A DNA stretch of 64,000 bases, from contig NZ_CP151767.2 in assembly GCF_038443705.2 (NCBI RefSeq), forward strand, positions 1,116,001-1,180,000, read 5' to 3'. The translations under genes were made by a program, and so were the position numbers. The DNA is from Yoonia sp. SS1-5 (GTDB taxonomy: Bacteria; Pseudomonadota; Alphaproteobacteria; Rhodobacterales; Rhodobacteraceae). Under the pieces are notes generated by a model. The model was given only the letters and a program-made list of their open reading frames with translations, was not told the origin of the DNA and searched no databases. The stretch's first letter is position 1, and each line of letters starts with the position of its first letter. Positions 41,885 through 51,329 of the stretch are shown here, in pieces.

Positions 41885-42840
41885 TAAATCCGCAACCCAT
41901 CTTTCAGCCATGGATAGCTCTGCCCGGCCGGATCAACGATCATATCCCGCAAAAGCGGTTTGATCCGGGCGGTGATTTTCTTGGGCATTTCACCCAGGAT
42001 ATCCTGCCGGGCGGTCAGGGATATCGTGCGCGACAATGGTGCGAATGGCAGCGGCCAGAGATCAACGGCCTCGCGGAACCGCCCCGCCCGCAGCCATCCC
42101 AGCGGGGTCAGGATTGTCCAACCGGCCCCTTCGGCGACCATCGCCATGATGGCGTGATAACTATCAAGCTCGAACCGATGGGTCAGACGCAGGTTCTGCC
42201 GCGCCAGATGACCCGCGATGACGCGCCCCATATGGTGGCGCGTCGTGTATTGGATCAGCTGTAGCCGGCGCAGCTGGCGGGCCACATCGCCGGGCGCAAT
42301 CATGCCTTTGGGGGCCGCGACCACAAACGGCTCTTCCATCAGTTGATGTACTTCCATCCCGGCAAGCGACTGGCCCATATCAGCGGCAACGATGACATCC
42401 AGCGCCCTGCTGTCCAACAAATCGAACAGGCGATGTGACGCCCCGGTTTCCAGCAGGAACTGGCAATTCTTCAGTTCCGTGCTGAGCTTGGTCAGCAATC
42501 CGGGTGTGACATCGGCATCAAAATCCTCGATCATGCCCAGCCGGAACCGGGTCAGCCGGCTGAAATCCGCCATGGCCAGTTCGGCCTTGGCCTGATCAGC
42601 CTCATTCAGGATCGTGTTGGCCCGGCGCAGAAACATCTCGCCCGCAGGGGTCAGCGTGACGGGCCGTTCACCGCGGTTAAGCAGGGTGGTGCCAATAGCC
42701 CCTTCCAGATTTGTGATTTGCTGGCTGACGGTTGCGGCAGAACTGCCAAGACGGCGGGCCGCAGCAGAGATTGACGCCTCTTCCGCCGTCGCCACGAAGA
42801 CTTCAACACCCCAAAGCGTTATTTTTCCGGTGGTCGCCAA
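41881..42840 (-). CDS. LysR family transcriptional regulator
   Basis: The 319-residue protein has the LysR winged helix at residues 7-65 (VEVFVATAEEASISAAARRL, SSAATVSQQITNLEGAIGTTLL) and a periplasmic-binding-like effector domain with FRLGMIEDFDADVTPGLL. It is convergent with the aminotransferase gene, and the phaR gene follows downstream of its promoter side. Its targets are not evident, because no divergent partner gene is directly adjacent. Confidence 0.9.
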   Translation of the reverse strand: MATTGKITLWGVEVFVATAEEASISAAARRLGSSAATVSQQITNLEGAIGTTLLNRGERPVTLTPAGEMFLRRANTILNEADQAKAELAMADFSRLTRFRLGMIEDFDADVTPGLLTKLSTELKNCQFLLETGASHRLFDLLDSRALDVIVAADMGQSLAGMEVHQLMEEPFVVAAPKGMIAPGDVARQLRRLQLIQYTTRHHMGRVIAGHLARQNLRLTHRFELDSYHAIMAMVAEGAGWTILTPLGWLRAGRFREAVDLWPLPFAPLSRTISLTARQDILGEMPKKITARIKPLLRDMIVDPAGQSYPWLKDGLRIY

Positions 42841-42916
42841 TACATGCTCCCTCGGGCCGCAGGATTAGCCTGCTGCGATGCGCCTTGGCGCATCACGGCT
42901 GGGCAGTCAGCCAATC

Positions 42917-43456
42917 CTATTTCCCCATCTTGGAAAGTTTTTCCTGCAACGCGGATAGTTGGTCCTTGATTGCATCAAGATCATCGTCGGATTCTTTCGT
43001 GGCATTATTTGCGCCCGGGATCAGACCGCCGGTCATCGCCTTGAAGAATGCCTCTTGCTGCGCGCGCATTGCATCAAACCCTGGCATGTTTGCCATTGGG
43101 TTCGCCTTGCCCATATTCTCCATCGCCTTGGATTGCCCTTCGCGCAACATCTCAAAACTGGCCTGCAGAAACTGCGGCACCACGGATGCAGCCTGACTGG
43201 TATAGCTGCGGACCAGATCGGTCAGCACATCAACAGGCAATACACTTTCGCCGCGGCTTTCGTGTTCTGCGATAATCTGCAACAGATATTGCCGCGTCAG
43301 ATCATCCCCCGATTTCAGATCGACGATCTGCACTTCGCGTCCTTCGCGAATGAAAACGGCGATATCTTCCAAGGTGACATAGTCGCTCGTCTCGGTATTA
43401 TAGAGACGCCGGCTTGCGTAGCGCTTGATCAGCAGGGGTTTATTCGTGTCTGCCAT
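42917..43456 (-). CDS. phaR: Polyhydroxyalkanoate synthesis repressor PhaR
   Basis: A 179-residue regulator with the PHB/PHA accumulation DNA-binding domain at the N-terminus (IKRYASRRLYNTETSDYVTL, IAVFIREGREVQIVD) and the PHB accumulation domain after it (TRQYLLQIIAEHESRG). The C-terminal part is coiled coil-like. PhaR represses phasin and other PHA genes and is released by binding PHA granules. The start MADTNKPLL at 43456 has gaggga nearby; the frame extends seven codons further without a good ribosome site. Confidence 0.93.
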   Translation of the reverse strand: MADTNKPLLIKRYASRRLYNTETSDYVTLEDIAVFIREGREVQIVDLKSGDDLTRQYLLQIIAEHESRGESVLPVDVLTDLVRSYTSQAASVVPQFLQASFEMLREGQSKAMENMGKANPMANMPGFDAMRAQQEAFFKAMTGGLIPGANNATKESDDDLDAIKDQLSALQEKLSKMGK

Positions 43457-43532
43457 GGCCGGTCCCTCCCAAGGCATGTTGCGGTGCAGAGAAGCCTAGG
43501 CTGCGCCTGCACAAAAAGAAAGGGGGTGCATG

Positions 43533-44264
43533 TCACGAAGGTACCAACGTCACAATGATTTCAGGGCTATGTGGCGTCAGCACGCTGCGATCCCAATCGC
43601 CATGGACCATCTTGACCGCCAATCCTGCCTTGCGCGCGAGGGCCGTCAGCCGCGCAAGATCAGCAAAGCGCAGGGTGCTGTGCGACACAAGTTTCCGCCC
43701 CCCGACCTGATAGGTCGAGGTGAATGATACCAACTCACCCGCCACGGCAACCAGATCATGTTCTTCGGTGACAACGCCCCCATCCGACATCGTCAATTGC
43801 CGCCGCGTGGTTTCAGGAACCCATCTGGTCCATACGCGGGCGGCGGGATTGCGGGTCTCGAACACAAATCGTCCGTCGGGCATAAGCAGGTCGCGAATGC
43901 GGACAAAAGCGGTCTCGATTTCGGCATCGGCGATCAGGCACTGGAATGCATGCCCGGTCATAAAGATCAGATCAAACGGCTGATCCACACAATCGCTCAG
44001 CGTCCCGCAGACCCAGGTCACAGTCTCGCCCGATGGCCGGCGCCGCCCGTAGTCAAGCATGGGCCGGGCCGGATCAAGCCCGGTGACATCATGGCCCTGC
44101 CGGGCCAGCGCGCGGGCAACCAACCCCGTCCCACATCCGACTTCCAGCACACGGGCCGGGCGGCTATGCGGCAGGCTCAGATAATAGTCGCGATCAGCGC
44201 TCCACCCGTTGAACGCATCGTAGATCTCGACAAGTGCGGGATCGGTATAGTGCAGGTCTGGCAT
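43533..44264 (-). CDS. Class I SAM-dependent methyltransferase
   Basis: The 243-residue protein has the SAM motif VLEVGCGTGLVARALARQG near residue 40, then DLIFMTGHAFQCL as motif II/post-II. N-terminus TDPALVEIYDAFNGW is common to small-molecule methyltransferases. It separates phaR from the phasin gene, yet shows no PHA-specific feature; the substrate is unknown. Confidence 0.88.
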   Translation of the reverse strand: MPDLHYTDPALVEIYDAFNGWSADRDYYLSLPHSRPARVLEVGCGTGLVARALARQGHDVTGLDPARPMLDYGRRRPSGETVTWVCGTLSDCVDQPFDLIFMTGHAFQCLIADAEIETAFVRIRDLLMPDGRFVFETRNPAARVWTRWVPETTRRQLTMSDGGVVTEEHDLVAVAGELVSFTSTYQVGGRKLVSHSTLRFADLARLTALARKAGLAVKMVHGDWDRSVLTPHSPEIIVTLVPS

Positions 44265-44342
44265 GGCGTCAGAATGCGCGGCGGGATGACAAAAAGATAC
44301 AGTGATCGCGCAGCGATCTCATCTTGGTTGCGCAATCGTCAC

Positions 44343-44357
44343 CTAGGGTCAGAACCC
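44343..44357. repeat. Palindromic repeat copy 3
   Basis: The sequence ctagggtcagaaccc matches the core of copies 1 and 2. It is intergenic, 79 bp upstream of the methyltransferase start and 44 bp from the phasin terminator hairpin. Confidence 0.5.
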
Positions 44358-44394
44358 AGTCAGGCGGTGGATCGGGTGCGGTCTTGCAGCACAA

Positions 44395-44425
44395 CAAAAA
44401 ACGGTCCGCGATGCGGACCGTTTTA
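44395..44425 (-). terminator. Rho-independent terminator of the phasin gene
   Basis: A perfect 9-bp stem, acggtccgc and gcggaccgt with a 3-base loop (44401-44421), is flanked by AAAAAA on the left and TTTT on the right. On the minus strand it ends the phasin transcript, whose stop is 46 bp before; it can work in both directions. Confidence 0.88.
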
Positions 44426-44467
44426 AGAAAATCAAACCCTCAGGGAGGCAGGGCGATTTAAAGTCAC

Positions 44468-44917
44468 TTACTTGGCAGCTGCAGTTGCTTTCTTGGCAGC
44501 AGCAGTCACTTCGTTTGTTGCTTTTTTCGCAGCAGCAGTCATGTCCTCGGACATGTCTTTGCCAGCAGCCAGAACCAGTTCCATGGTCTGTGTCTGCACT
44601 TTTTTCGCGATTTCAGCGAAAGCAGACATGTGCTCGGCAGCGGACTCAGCTTGTGCAGATGCGAAATCTGTCATTGCTTTGGCGTAGTCAGCAGGCTCTG
44701 CCTTTGCTTTGGACATGGCTTCCACTTTTGCCAATGTGTCCTGTGTCCACTTTGCAGACAGCTCGGCAGATTTGCCAGCAGCGTCGATTGCAACTGCGGA
44801 CATTTTTTCAGCAAGCGTTGTCTGGTTCTTGAACTGCTCTTCCATTGCCTTTGTGTCGACAGGGAAGGCGCCCATCATGTCTTTGAATACAGCGGTGAAA
44901 TCTTGTGTCTTAGCCAT
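44468..44917 (-). CDS. phaP: Phasin family protein (PHA granule-associated)
   Basis: This 149-residue phasin is helical and rich in Ala, Lys and Glu. The phasin_2-type domain spans about FTAVFKDMMGAFPVDTKAM to KKVQTQTMELVLAAGKDM, and the tail is an Ala-Lys repeat (AAKKATNEVTAAAKKATAAAK in two pieces). Phasins coat PHA granules and set their size. Codon use is strongly biased, consistent with high expression. Two PhaR-type palindromes lie in its promoter. Confidence 0.92.
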   Translation of the reverse strand: MAKTQDFTAVFKDMMGAFPVDTKAMEEQFKNQTTLAEKMSAVAIDAAGKSAELSAKWTQDTLAKVEAMSKAKAEPADYAKAMTDFASAQAESAAEHMSAFAEIAKKVQTQTMELVLAAGKDMSEDMTAAAKKATNEVTAAAKKATAAAK

Positions 44918-44984
44918 TGTCGTAACCTTTCAGGTGTGTGAGTGCGGAGCCCCCTCCGCGTTTCATTCTCTGACAACAATATGC

Positions 44985-45026
44985 ATGCTGCAGCGCAGCA
45001 TTTCAAGTGTTTTTTCTGCATTGCAG
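44985..45026. promoter_or_regulatory. Two PhaR-type operator palindromes upstream of phaP
   Basis: The first is atgctgcagcgcagcat (44985-45001) and the second ctgcattgcag (45016-45026). PhaR of Paracoccus denitrificans is known to bind TGC-rich sites of this kind in the phasin promoter. Both lie 68 bp or more upstream of the phaP start and just beyond the phaC stop. Confidence 0.7.
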
Positions 45027-45065
45027 CATAATTTTCTGCGTCCGCGAAAAGCGCTGTGGGAACAG

Positions 45066-46862
45066 CTACTTAGGCATCACATAAGTTCCCGGTGCAGGCG
45101 CCAGAACCGGATGATCGTCACCGCCGGGTTCCCGTGCGGCAACTTTTTTGCCCGCTTTTCCGGACAACCACGAATCCCAGCGCGGCCACCAAGATCCCTC
45201 ATGTTTGTCTGCGGCGTCGTACCAGTCATCCACGGTCAACCCCAGTTCCGGGTTGGTATAGTGGCCGTATTTGTTCTTGGAGGGCGGGTTGACGATACCG
45301 GCGATATGTCCTGATTCCGACAGGATGAAAGTTTTGTCCTTCGCCCCCATCTTCTGCACACCTGCATAACTGCTTTTCCAGGCGGCGATATGATCTGTCT
45401 CGCATGCGATCGCACAAAGTGGGACGGTCACTTCCGACAATTTCACTGTCGTCCCGCATATCTCGAACCCGTCCGTTGCGAACCGGTCATCCTGGCACAG
45501 GCCGCGCAGATATTCGACGGACATCTTCGCGGGCAGATTGGTGCTGTCGCCATTCCAGTAAAGCAGGTCAAAGGCCGGCGGCGCCTTGCCCATCATGTAG
45601 CTTTTGATTGCTGGCCCATAAATCAGGTCGTTGGACCGCAGAAACGAAAATGTCCGCGACATGAAAAAGGAATCGAGGATACCTTTCTCTTGTACTTCCG
45701 CCTCAATCCCGTCGACGAAATCATCATCAAGAAAGACCCCCACCTCACCCCGATCTGAAAAATCGGTCAGTGTCGTAAAAAACGTGGCGCAATTGACCGA
45801 TGTGTCCTTGCGCTGTTTCATCAGCGCCAATGTCAATGACAAGGTGGTTCCCGCAATGCAGTAGCCGACCGCATTCACCTTTTTGACGCCGCAAATCTTC
45901 TTCACTTCACCGATGGCCGTCAGATAGCCATCTTCGACATAATCCGACATCGAGGTCTCGCGGTAACCGGGATCCGGGTTCACCCACGAGACGACAAAGA
46001 CAGTGTGTCCCTGATCGACAAGCCACTTGATCATGCTGTTCTGCGGTTTCAGATCAAGAATGTAGAACTTGTTGATCCAGGGCGGGAAGATGATCAGAGG
46101 GGTCGTATGCACCTTGTCGGTGGATGGGGCATATTGGACCAACTCGAACAGGTGGTTGCGAAACACGACCGATCCCGGCGTCGTGGCCAGATTTTCGCCG
46201 AGGCGAAAGGCCTTTTTGTCGGCAAGTGTGACCACCAGATCGCCGTCATTCGCCTCTAGATCGGCGATCAGGTTCTCGAGCCCGGCCACAAGGCTTTCGC
46301 CTTCGGTTTCGGCGGCAAGGGCAAGCGCCTCGGGGTTGGTCGGCAGAAAATTGGTGGGGCTGATCATGTCCACAAGCTGCTGGCTGAAATAGCGCAGGCG
46401 TTTCTTTTCCTCCGAATCCATCGTCTCGATATCATCGACAGCTTGCTGCACTGCAGCGGCATTCATCAGGTATTGCTGCTTGATGAAATTGAAGTACGGA
46501 TTGGTGTTCCACAACTCATGCGCGAACCTGCGATCTGCGGGTGTCTCGTCGGTTGGTGGTTCAAGCTTGCCTTGCGCAAGAAGATGCTGCGCCTCGACAT
46601 AATGCTTGACCGACTTTCCCCAGAACTCCACCTGATGTTCAATCAGCTTGGCAGGATTGTGCATCATTTCAGTCATATAGGCGGTTGCCGCCTTGATATA
46701 CAGCTCCTGACTGGGTCCCTGCAGCGGTGCGGGAACCTGACGCGATTGTCCCATGGCCTTCAACAATCGCTGGGTCAGATCCTCGACCTTTGCCAAATTG
46801 GCCTCGAGTTTTGTAACATTGTGGCTGGAAGTAACATCACCCGCTAAATCGTTTGTTGTCAT
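45066..46862 (-). CDS. phaC: Class I polyhydroxyalkanoate synthase PhaC
   Basis: The 598-residue synthase polymerises (R)-3-hydroxyacyl-CoA. The lipase-like box GYCIAG carries the catalytic Cys, LLYWNGDSTNLP is a conserved block, and FILSESGHIAGIVNPP holds the catalytic His. N-terminal FWGKSVKHYVEAQ and RRFAHELWNTNPYF are class I features. ATG at 46862 is preceded by aggaaggttaat; the longer frame crosses into the divergent promoter. It is divergent from phaZ. Confidence 0.95.
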   Translation of the reverse strand: MTTNDLAGDVTSSHNVTKLEANLAKVEDLTQRLLKAMGQSRQVPAPLQGPSQELYIKAATAYMTEMMHNPAKLIEHQVEFWGKSVKHYVEAQHLLAQGKLEPPTDETPADRRFAHELWNTNPYFNFIKQQYLMNAAAVQQAVDDIETMDSEEKKRLRYFSQQLVDMISPTNFLPTNPEALALAAETEGESLVAGLENLIADLEANDGDLVVTLADKKAFRLGENLATTPGSVVFRNHLFELVQYAPSTDKVHTTPLIIFPPWINKFYILDLKPQNSMIKWLVDQGHTVFVVSWVNPDPGYRETSMSDYVEDGYLTAIGEVKKICGVKKVNAVGYCIAGTTLSLTLALMKQRKDTSVNCATFFTTLTDFSDRGEVGVFLDDDFVDGIEAEVQEKGILDSFFMSRTFSFLRSNDLIYGPAIKSYMMGKAPPAFDLLYWNGDSTNLPAKMSVEYLRGLCQDDRFATDGFEICGTTVKLSEVTVPLCAIACETDHIAAWKSSYAGVQKMGAKDKTFILSESGHIAGIVNPPSKNKYGHYTNPELGLTVDDWYDAADKHEGSWWPRWDSWLSGKAGKKVAAREPGGDDHPVLAPAPGTYVMPK

Positions 46863-46880
46863 ATTAACCTTCCTGTGCCT

Positions 46881-46898
46881 ATGCTGCACACGCAGCAT
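46881..46898. promoter_or_regulatory. PhaR-type operator palindrome between phaC and phaZ
   Basis: The 18 bases atgctgcacacgcagcat have 7-bp perfect arms around acac, the same TGC-rich pattern as in the phaP promoter. It sits in the 65-bp gap between divergent phaC and phaZ and could control both. Confidence 0.7.
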
Positions 46899-46927
46899 TC
46901 CCTGCGCGCCTGTGATCGGAGTTCGTG

Positions 46928-48202
46928 ATGAAGTATATGATGACCTATGACCTGATGGAAAGCGCGCGCAACACAAACCAGTGGCTGGGCGCGACCGCCC
47001 ACGCCTTTGCATCCTACCCGATGATGTCCTGGGGCGCCAATCCGGCGATGGATTGGCTGAAAGCCTGGGGCGAGGTGACGGAGCGCACCTTTGCCCGCAT
47101 GGTCGTCAAGCCTGACTGGAACATCCCCCCGATCGCGGGCGAAAAGGGCAAGGACTATCCGGTTGTTGTCGAAACTGTTGTGGAACGCCCCTTTGGTGAC
47201 CTGATCCACTTTACCATGCCCGGCCGCAAGCCCAGCAAACGCCGCGTGCTGTTGGTGGCCCCAATGTCGGGGCATTACGCCACCTTGCTGCGCAAGACCG
47301 TCACCAGCCTGCTGCCTGATTGCGATGTGTTTGTGACTGACTGGCACAATGCCCGCGACATCCCGGTCAGCGCGGGCAAGTTCGATATCGAGGACTACAC
47401 CCTTTATCTGGTCGATTTCATGCGCGAGCTGGGATCGGACATCCATGTGATTGCGGTTTGCCAGCCTGTCCCCCTCGCCCTTGCGGCCACCGCCTATCTG
47501 GCCGAGGAAGATCCAACCGCACAGCCACGCTCGCTCACCCTGATCGGCGGCCCCGTCGACCCGGAGGCAAACCATACAGAGGTCACCGATTTCGGCCGGT
47601 CCGTCACAATGGGCCAGCTGGAAGAGACGATGATCCAGCGCGTTGGTTTCAAATATGCAGGCGTTGGCCGGATGGTCTATCCGGGCCTGCTGCAACTGGC
47701 ATCGTTCATCTCGATGAATGGCGAAACCCACGCGAACGCTTTCCGCGACGAGATCATTCGCGTGGCCAAGGGCGAAGCATCCGAACATGATCGCCACAAC
47801 GACTTTTATGACGAATATCTGGCGGTCATGGATATGACAGCTGAATTCTACCTCTCAACGGTCGAGCGCATTTTCAAGGGCCGCGAAATTGCCCGCAACG
47901 ACTTTGTTGTTGCCGGCCACAAGGTCGACATGAGCAAGATCACCACGGTCGCTGTGAAAATCGTGGAAGGTGAGAATGACGATATCTCTGCGCCGGGACA
48001 ATGTCTGGCTGCTTTGGGGCTGCTGACCAACCTGCCTGACGCCAAGAAGGCGAGCCATGTTGAGCCGGGGGCGGGCCATTACGGCATTTTCGCCGGGCGC
48101 AGCTGGCGCAACAACATTCGCCCCTTGGTGCTGGATTTCATTGATGCCAATTCCGAAGCCAGCCCTGCTGCCGCATCCGCCAAGGTTGTGGCACTCAAAT
48201 AG
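46928..48202 (+). CDS. phaZ: Intracellular polyhydroxyalkanoate depolymerase PhaZ
   Basis: A 424-residue depolymerase of the intracellular granule type. MKYMMTYDLMESARNTNQWL is the usual N-terminus; VIAVCQPVPLALAATAYLA has the nucleophile Cys in place of Ser, and GAGHYGIFAGRSWR carries the His. It degrades native PHA granules to release monomers. ATG at 46928 follows GGAG by seven bases; a GTG one codon earlier is less likely. Confidence 0.93.
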   Translation: MKYMMTYDLMESARNTNQWLGATAHAFASYPMMSWGANPAMDWLKAWGEVTERTFARMVVKPDWNIPPIAGEKGKDYPVVVETVVERPFGDLIHFTMPGRKPSKRRVLLVAPMSGHYATLLRKTVTSLLPDCDVFVTDWHNARDIPVSAGKFDIEDYTLYLVDFMRELGSDIHVIAVCQPVPLALAATAYLAEEDPTAQPRSLTLIGGPVDPEANHTEVTDFGRSVTMGQLEETMIQRVGFKYAGVGRMVYPGLLQLASFISMNGETHANAFRDEIIRVAKGEASEHDRHNDFYDEYLAVMDMTAEFYLSTVERIFKGREIARNDFVVAGHKVDMSKITTVAVKIVEGENDDISAPGQCLAALGLLTNLPDAKKASHVEPGAGHYGIFAGRSWRNNIRPLVLDFIDANSEASPAAASAKVVALK

Positions 48203-48237
48203 ATAGCGTGATCACCGCCCGTGTAGCTGGCCGCGCC

Positions 48238-48960
48238 CTAAACCGGGCGTAGCATCATCGGCGCGTCCATGAACTGGCGCAGGATATCCGTTACTTTTTC
48301 CGGCGCCTCGATGCTGGGCAGATAGCCTGCATCATCAATGACCTCCAACTTTCCATAGGGGATCATTTCGGTCATGAATTCCTGCCGTTTCAGCGGGAAT
48401 TGCCCGTCATGCCGGCCACAGATGACAATTGCGGGCTGTTGCTTGATCTGGCGCAGCGTTGCTTGCTGATCCTTGCGCCGCTGCATCGCCCGCGCCTGCC
48501 GCACATATATCTTCGATCCCAATGCATGCCCCATCTCCTTGAGAAGCTGGATCACAGCGGCCTTGTCCGTGTCTGGTGCAAGCCAGGTTGAATTCATCTC
48601 GTGCTGCAGCACGTCGTCCATACGCCCGGACCGGGCGGCGATGATATGCGGCTCGCGCCCCGCGGCAGTCTCGGGTGTGTCAGCCTGTGCATTTGTGGCG
48701 ATCAGGGCGATCCGGGTCACACGTTCAGCAGCCCGGCGCATGACCTCCAGCGCGACCATGCCCCCCATGCCCATGCCCGCAAGCGCGAATTTCGGCGGCG
48801 CCCAGGTCAGGATCTGGCTGGCGACCTCTTCCATGCGCTCGCCCCGGGTAATGGGGGCGAACATCACGGCGTGATCATTGCCAAGGCTTCTGATCTGATG
48901 TTCGAAGATCCGCGCGTCGCAAAGCATCGGCGGTATCATCAATAGTGTTTCACGCGGCAT
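48238..48960 (-). CDS. Alpha/beta fold hydrolase
   Basis: The 240-residue hydrolase starts MPRETLLMIPPMLCDARIF. The nucleophile elbow reads GMGMGGMVA, with Met where Ser, Cys or Asp is expected, so the catalytic residue is absent or displaced. The rest of the fold (VICGRHDGQFPLKRQEFM, VIDDAGYLPSIEAPE) is well kept, but the late His of the triad is Tyr (GYLPS). It may be an inactive or non-hydrolytic family member. The start at 48960 is chosen since the longer frame overlaps the neighbouring gene. Confidence 0.8.
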   Translation of the reverse strand: MPRETLLMIPPMLCDARIFEHQIRSLGNDHAVMFAPITRGERMEEVASQILTWAPPKFALAGMGMGGMVALEVMRRAAERVTRIALIATNAQADTPETAAGREPHIIAARSGRMDDVLQHEMNSTWLAPDTDKAAVIQLLKEMGHALGSKIYVRQARAMQRRKDQQATLRQIKQQPAIVICGRHDGQFPLKRQEFMTEMIPYGKLEVIDDAGYLPSIEAPEKVTDILRQFMDAPMMLRPV

Positions 48961-49031
48961 TGGCGGCCCCACCCGACGGCATACGCCGCCATCCTCAAAG
49001 CGTTCTTGGTTTTGCCCGTATGTTGCCCGTG

Positions 49032-49925
49032 TCAGCGGGGCATCGCAAGGGGGCGTTCGCTGTCCAGCTCGGCCAACCAAGCCGAAATCCGCCGGGCCAG
49101 TGGCCCTGTTTGGGCCGGGCTGAAGATATCGCCAGCCATCACATGACCATAGGCGTCGTCACCGGCCCCGCGCAGCAACAGATGCGTTGCAACTGGCCCA
49201 CCCCAACGCGCCATGACCGCCCGCGTATCATCCGCGCGCACAACCCTGTCCGCCTCGTTGAATGCAAAAAGCGCGGGCGTCTGAATGGCCGACAGATCCG
49301 CCTGCCGCACCGCGCGAACGGCATCTGCCATGGTTGACACGGCCTGACTTGGGTAGCTGGTGGTCCAATAGGCGCTATGCTCTTCGCTGATTGGTTCGAA
49401 ATTCCGGGTTTTGCCGGCCACAAAACGCCCCCAATGTCGCACGCCGGGCAAATCAAGCAGAAACTGAACCGCCCGATTGGCCAGCCCGAAATTGGGCGAC
49501 ACATGAATAATCGCATGCGCCGCAGCCCCCTCTGCCAGGGCCAGGGTGGCCAATGTACACCCGGTCGAGCACCCCATGATGATCACCCGCTCACCGATGG
49601 TTTGCGCGACCTCGATCGCCGCATCCACATCCCGCCGCCAGTCATCCAGGGTTGCCGTGGCCATTGCAGCCCCATCCTGCCCATGCCCCGTCAGCCGTGC
49701 GAAATAGATATTTGCGCCCAAGGGTTCCGCCACAAGATCAGGCAGCGGGCGTAGCTCTTCGCCTGTTGCGGAAAATCCATGGATATACAGCAGCACATCC
49801 CGCGACCGGGTCGCTGGCAGATCCGCCCAGACGATCTTTCTTTCGCATCCGGGCCGCAGGTTGGGCACCTTGGCCTCGGCGGCTGCAATCGCGGCTTCGA
49901 TATTGGAAAGATCAGGCAAGGGCAC
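49032..49925 (-). CDS. Alpha/beta fold hydrolase
   Basis: A 297-residue hydrolase with an oxyanion region LLYIHGFSATGEE, nucleophile elbow IMGCSTGCTLA (Ser in CSTG), acid candidate FNEADRVV and His in DAYGHVMAG. It resembles carboxylesterase or monoglyceride lipase-type proteins. The start overlaps the MFS transporter stop by 14 bp, so the two are co-transcribed. Confidence 0.85.
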   Translation of the reverse strand: MPLPDLSNIEAAIAAAEAKVPNLRPGCERKIVWADLPATRSRDVLLYIHGFSATGEELRPLPDLVAEPLGANIYFARLTGHGQDGAAMATATLDDWRRDVDAAIEVAQTIGERVIIMGCSTGCTLATLALAEGAAAHAIIHVSPNFGLANRAVQFLLDLPGVRHWGRFVAGKTRNFEPISEEHSAYWTTSYPSQAVSTMADAVRAVRQADLSAIQTPALFAFNEADRVVRADDTRAVMARWGGPVATHLLLRGAGDDAYGHVMAGDIFSPAQTGPLARRISAWLAELDSERPLAMPR

Positions 49926-51249
49926 GCACCGCCATTGGTCGGTAGATCACCCCAAGCCCCAGGATCGCAACAACAAGGATACCGGCAGGCACAAGCGTAA
50001 TGGCCCATTGCAGTGCGACAAGCGCTTCTGGCGATTGGGCGACGGTGCCGTCGGTCGTTTCCTGCCACCCGGCAGCGGCAAGAACAAAACCAAGCACGGC
50101 GGGTGCGACGGCATTGGCCAGCTTCTGGCCAAACAGCCAGACAGCCGTAAATGCGCCTTCCACCGTCAGGCCGGTTTCGCGGCGGGTGATATCCATCAAG
50201 TCAGGATACATCGCCCAGGGGATTTGTTGATATGCACCATTGGTGACCCCCGCTATTGCAAATAGCCCTGCAATGATAGTGACATTGACCGAGGGCAGCG
50301 CCTGATAGAGTACGATCAGCAACACCACGTAAAGTGACAGCCCCAGGATCAAGGCCGGCGCCTTGCCCAACCGATATGACAGCAGCACCCAGATTGCCTG
50401 GCTGAGAATCGCGCCCACGACAAAACACGCAAACATCAGGCTGAGCACACTCAACGCACTGGCAGCCCCCGACAAGGCCGTGTTGCCATTATCGACAACC
50501 AGATACTGCGTCGCAAATGGCAGACCCGCGGTGATCAACGCAATCGCCAGGGTCATGACGCCATAGATCAGAACCAGCACCACAAAGGCCCGGTTTGCAA
50601 AGACAACACCAAAGCTTTCGCGCAAGCTGACGGTTGCGGCATGTTCCACCCTTGGCGCATGTCGGGTCGCCCAGATCGACACCCACACCGCCGCAATCAT
50701 CAACGGCACCACGGCCGCCGCGGCTTTGGCATAGCCCATCGACACCGCCAGCCCGGGTAAAAGCGCCCCGCCAACCAGAATACCAATGCTGGCAAAGGCC
50801 ATCCGCCAGCCTGTCATGGCCGAACGTTCCTTTGGATCGGTCGTGATCTCGCCCGACTGGGCGCTATAGGGGATCGCGATCATTGTAAAACCGACAGTGG
50901 CCAGCACAAAGAAGGCCACAACCCATGTCAGATTGCCTGCGGTTCCAAAGCCTGCCGGCACCGAGAACAGCCCCACCATGCCCGCCGACATGACCAGAAC
51001 ACCCACAAACATCCACGGTGCGCGACGGCCAAATCTGCTTTGCGTCCGGTCGCTGAAATGCCCGATCAGCGGGTCGGTGATCATGTCAAAGATCAGCACA
51101 GCTGTGGTAACAAGCCCGGCCAAACCAACCGGCACGCCGAGGTAGGACGTCAGATACGCCACGATCAGCAGCTGCTTGACGATCACGAATATGACCACCC
51201 CCATATCCGCCAGACCCCAGCCTGCCTTTTGTCCCAGCGACAACGCCAT
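49912..51249 (-). CDS. MFS transporter, GPH (melibiose-type) family
   Basis: The 445-residue membrane protein has 12 hydrophobic segments. The motif DPLIGHFSDRTQSRFGRRAPW in two overlapping parts is diagnostic for glycoside-pentoside-hexuronide cation symporters. The substrate is unknown; coupling to an esterase gene suggests import of a compound later hydrolysed inside. Confidence 0.9.
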   Translation of the reverse strand: MALSLGQKAGWGLADMGVVIFVIVKQLLIVAYLTSYLGVPVGLAGLVTTAVLIFDMITDPLIGHFSDRTQSRFGRRAPWMFVGVLVMSAGMVGLFSVPAGFGTAGNLTWVVAFFVLATVGFTMIAIPYSAQSGEITTDPKERSAMTGWRMAFASIGILVGGALLPGLAVSMGYAKAAAAVVPLMIAAVWVSIWATRHAPRVEHAATVSLRESFGVVFANRAFVVLVLIYGVMTLAIALITAGLPFATQYLVVDNGNTALSGAASALSVLSLMFACFVVGAILSQAIWVLLSYRLGKAPALILGLSLYVVLLIVLYQALPSVNVTIIAGLFAIAGVTNGAYQQIPWAMYPDLMDITRRETGLTVEGAFTAVWLFGQKLANAVAPAVLGFVLAAAGWQETTDGTVAQSPEALVALQWAITLVPAGILVVAILGLGVIYRPMAVRALA

Positions 51250-51329
51250 TTCACGACCTCCCCGTCACGCCGCTTACGTTAGGCAGCCGATGCTGCAAAG
51301 AGAAACAGAAACGTCACGTCAGGCGCGGA

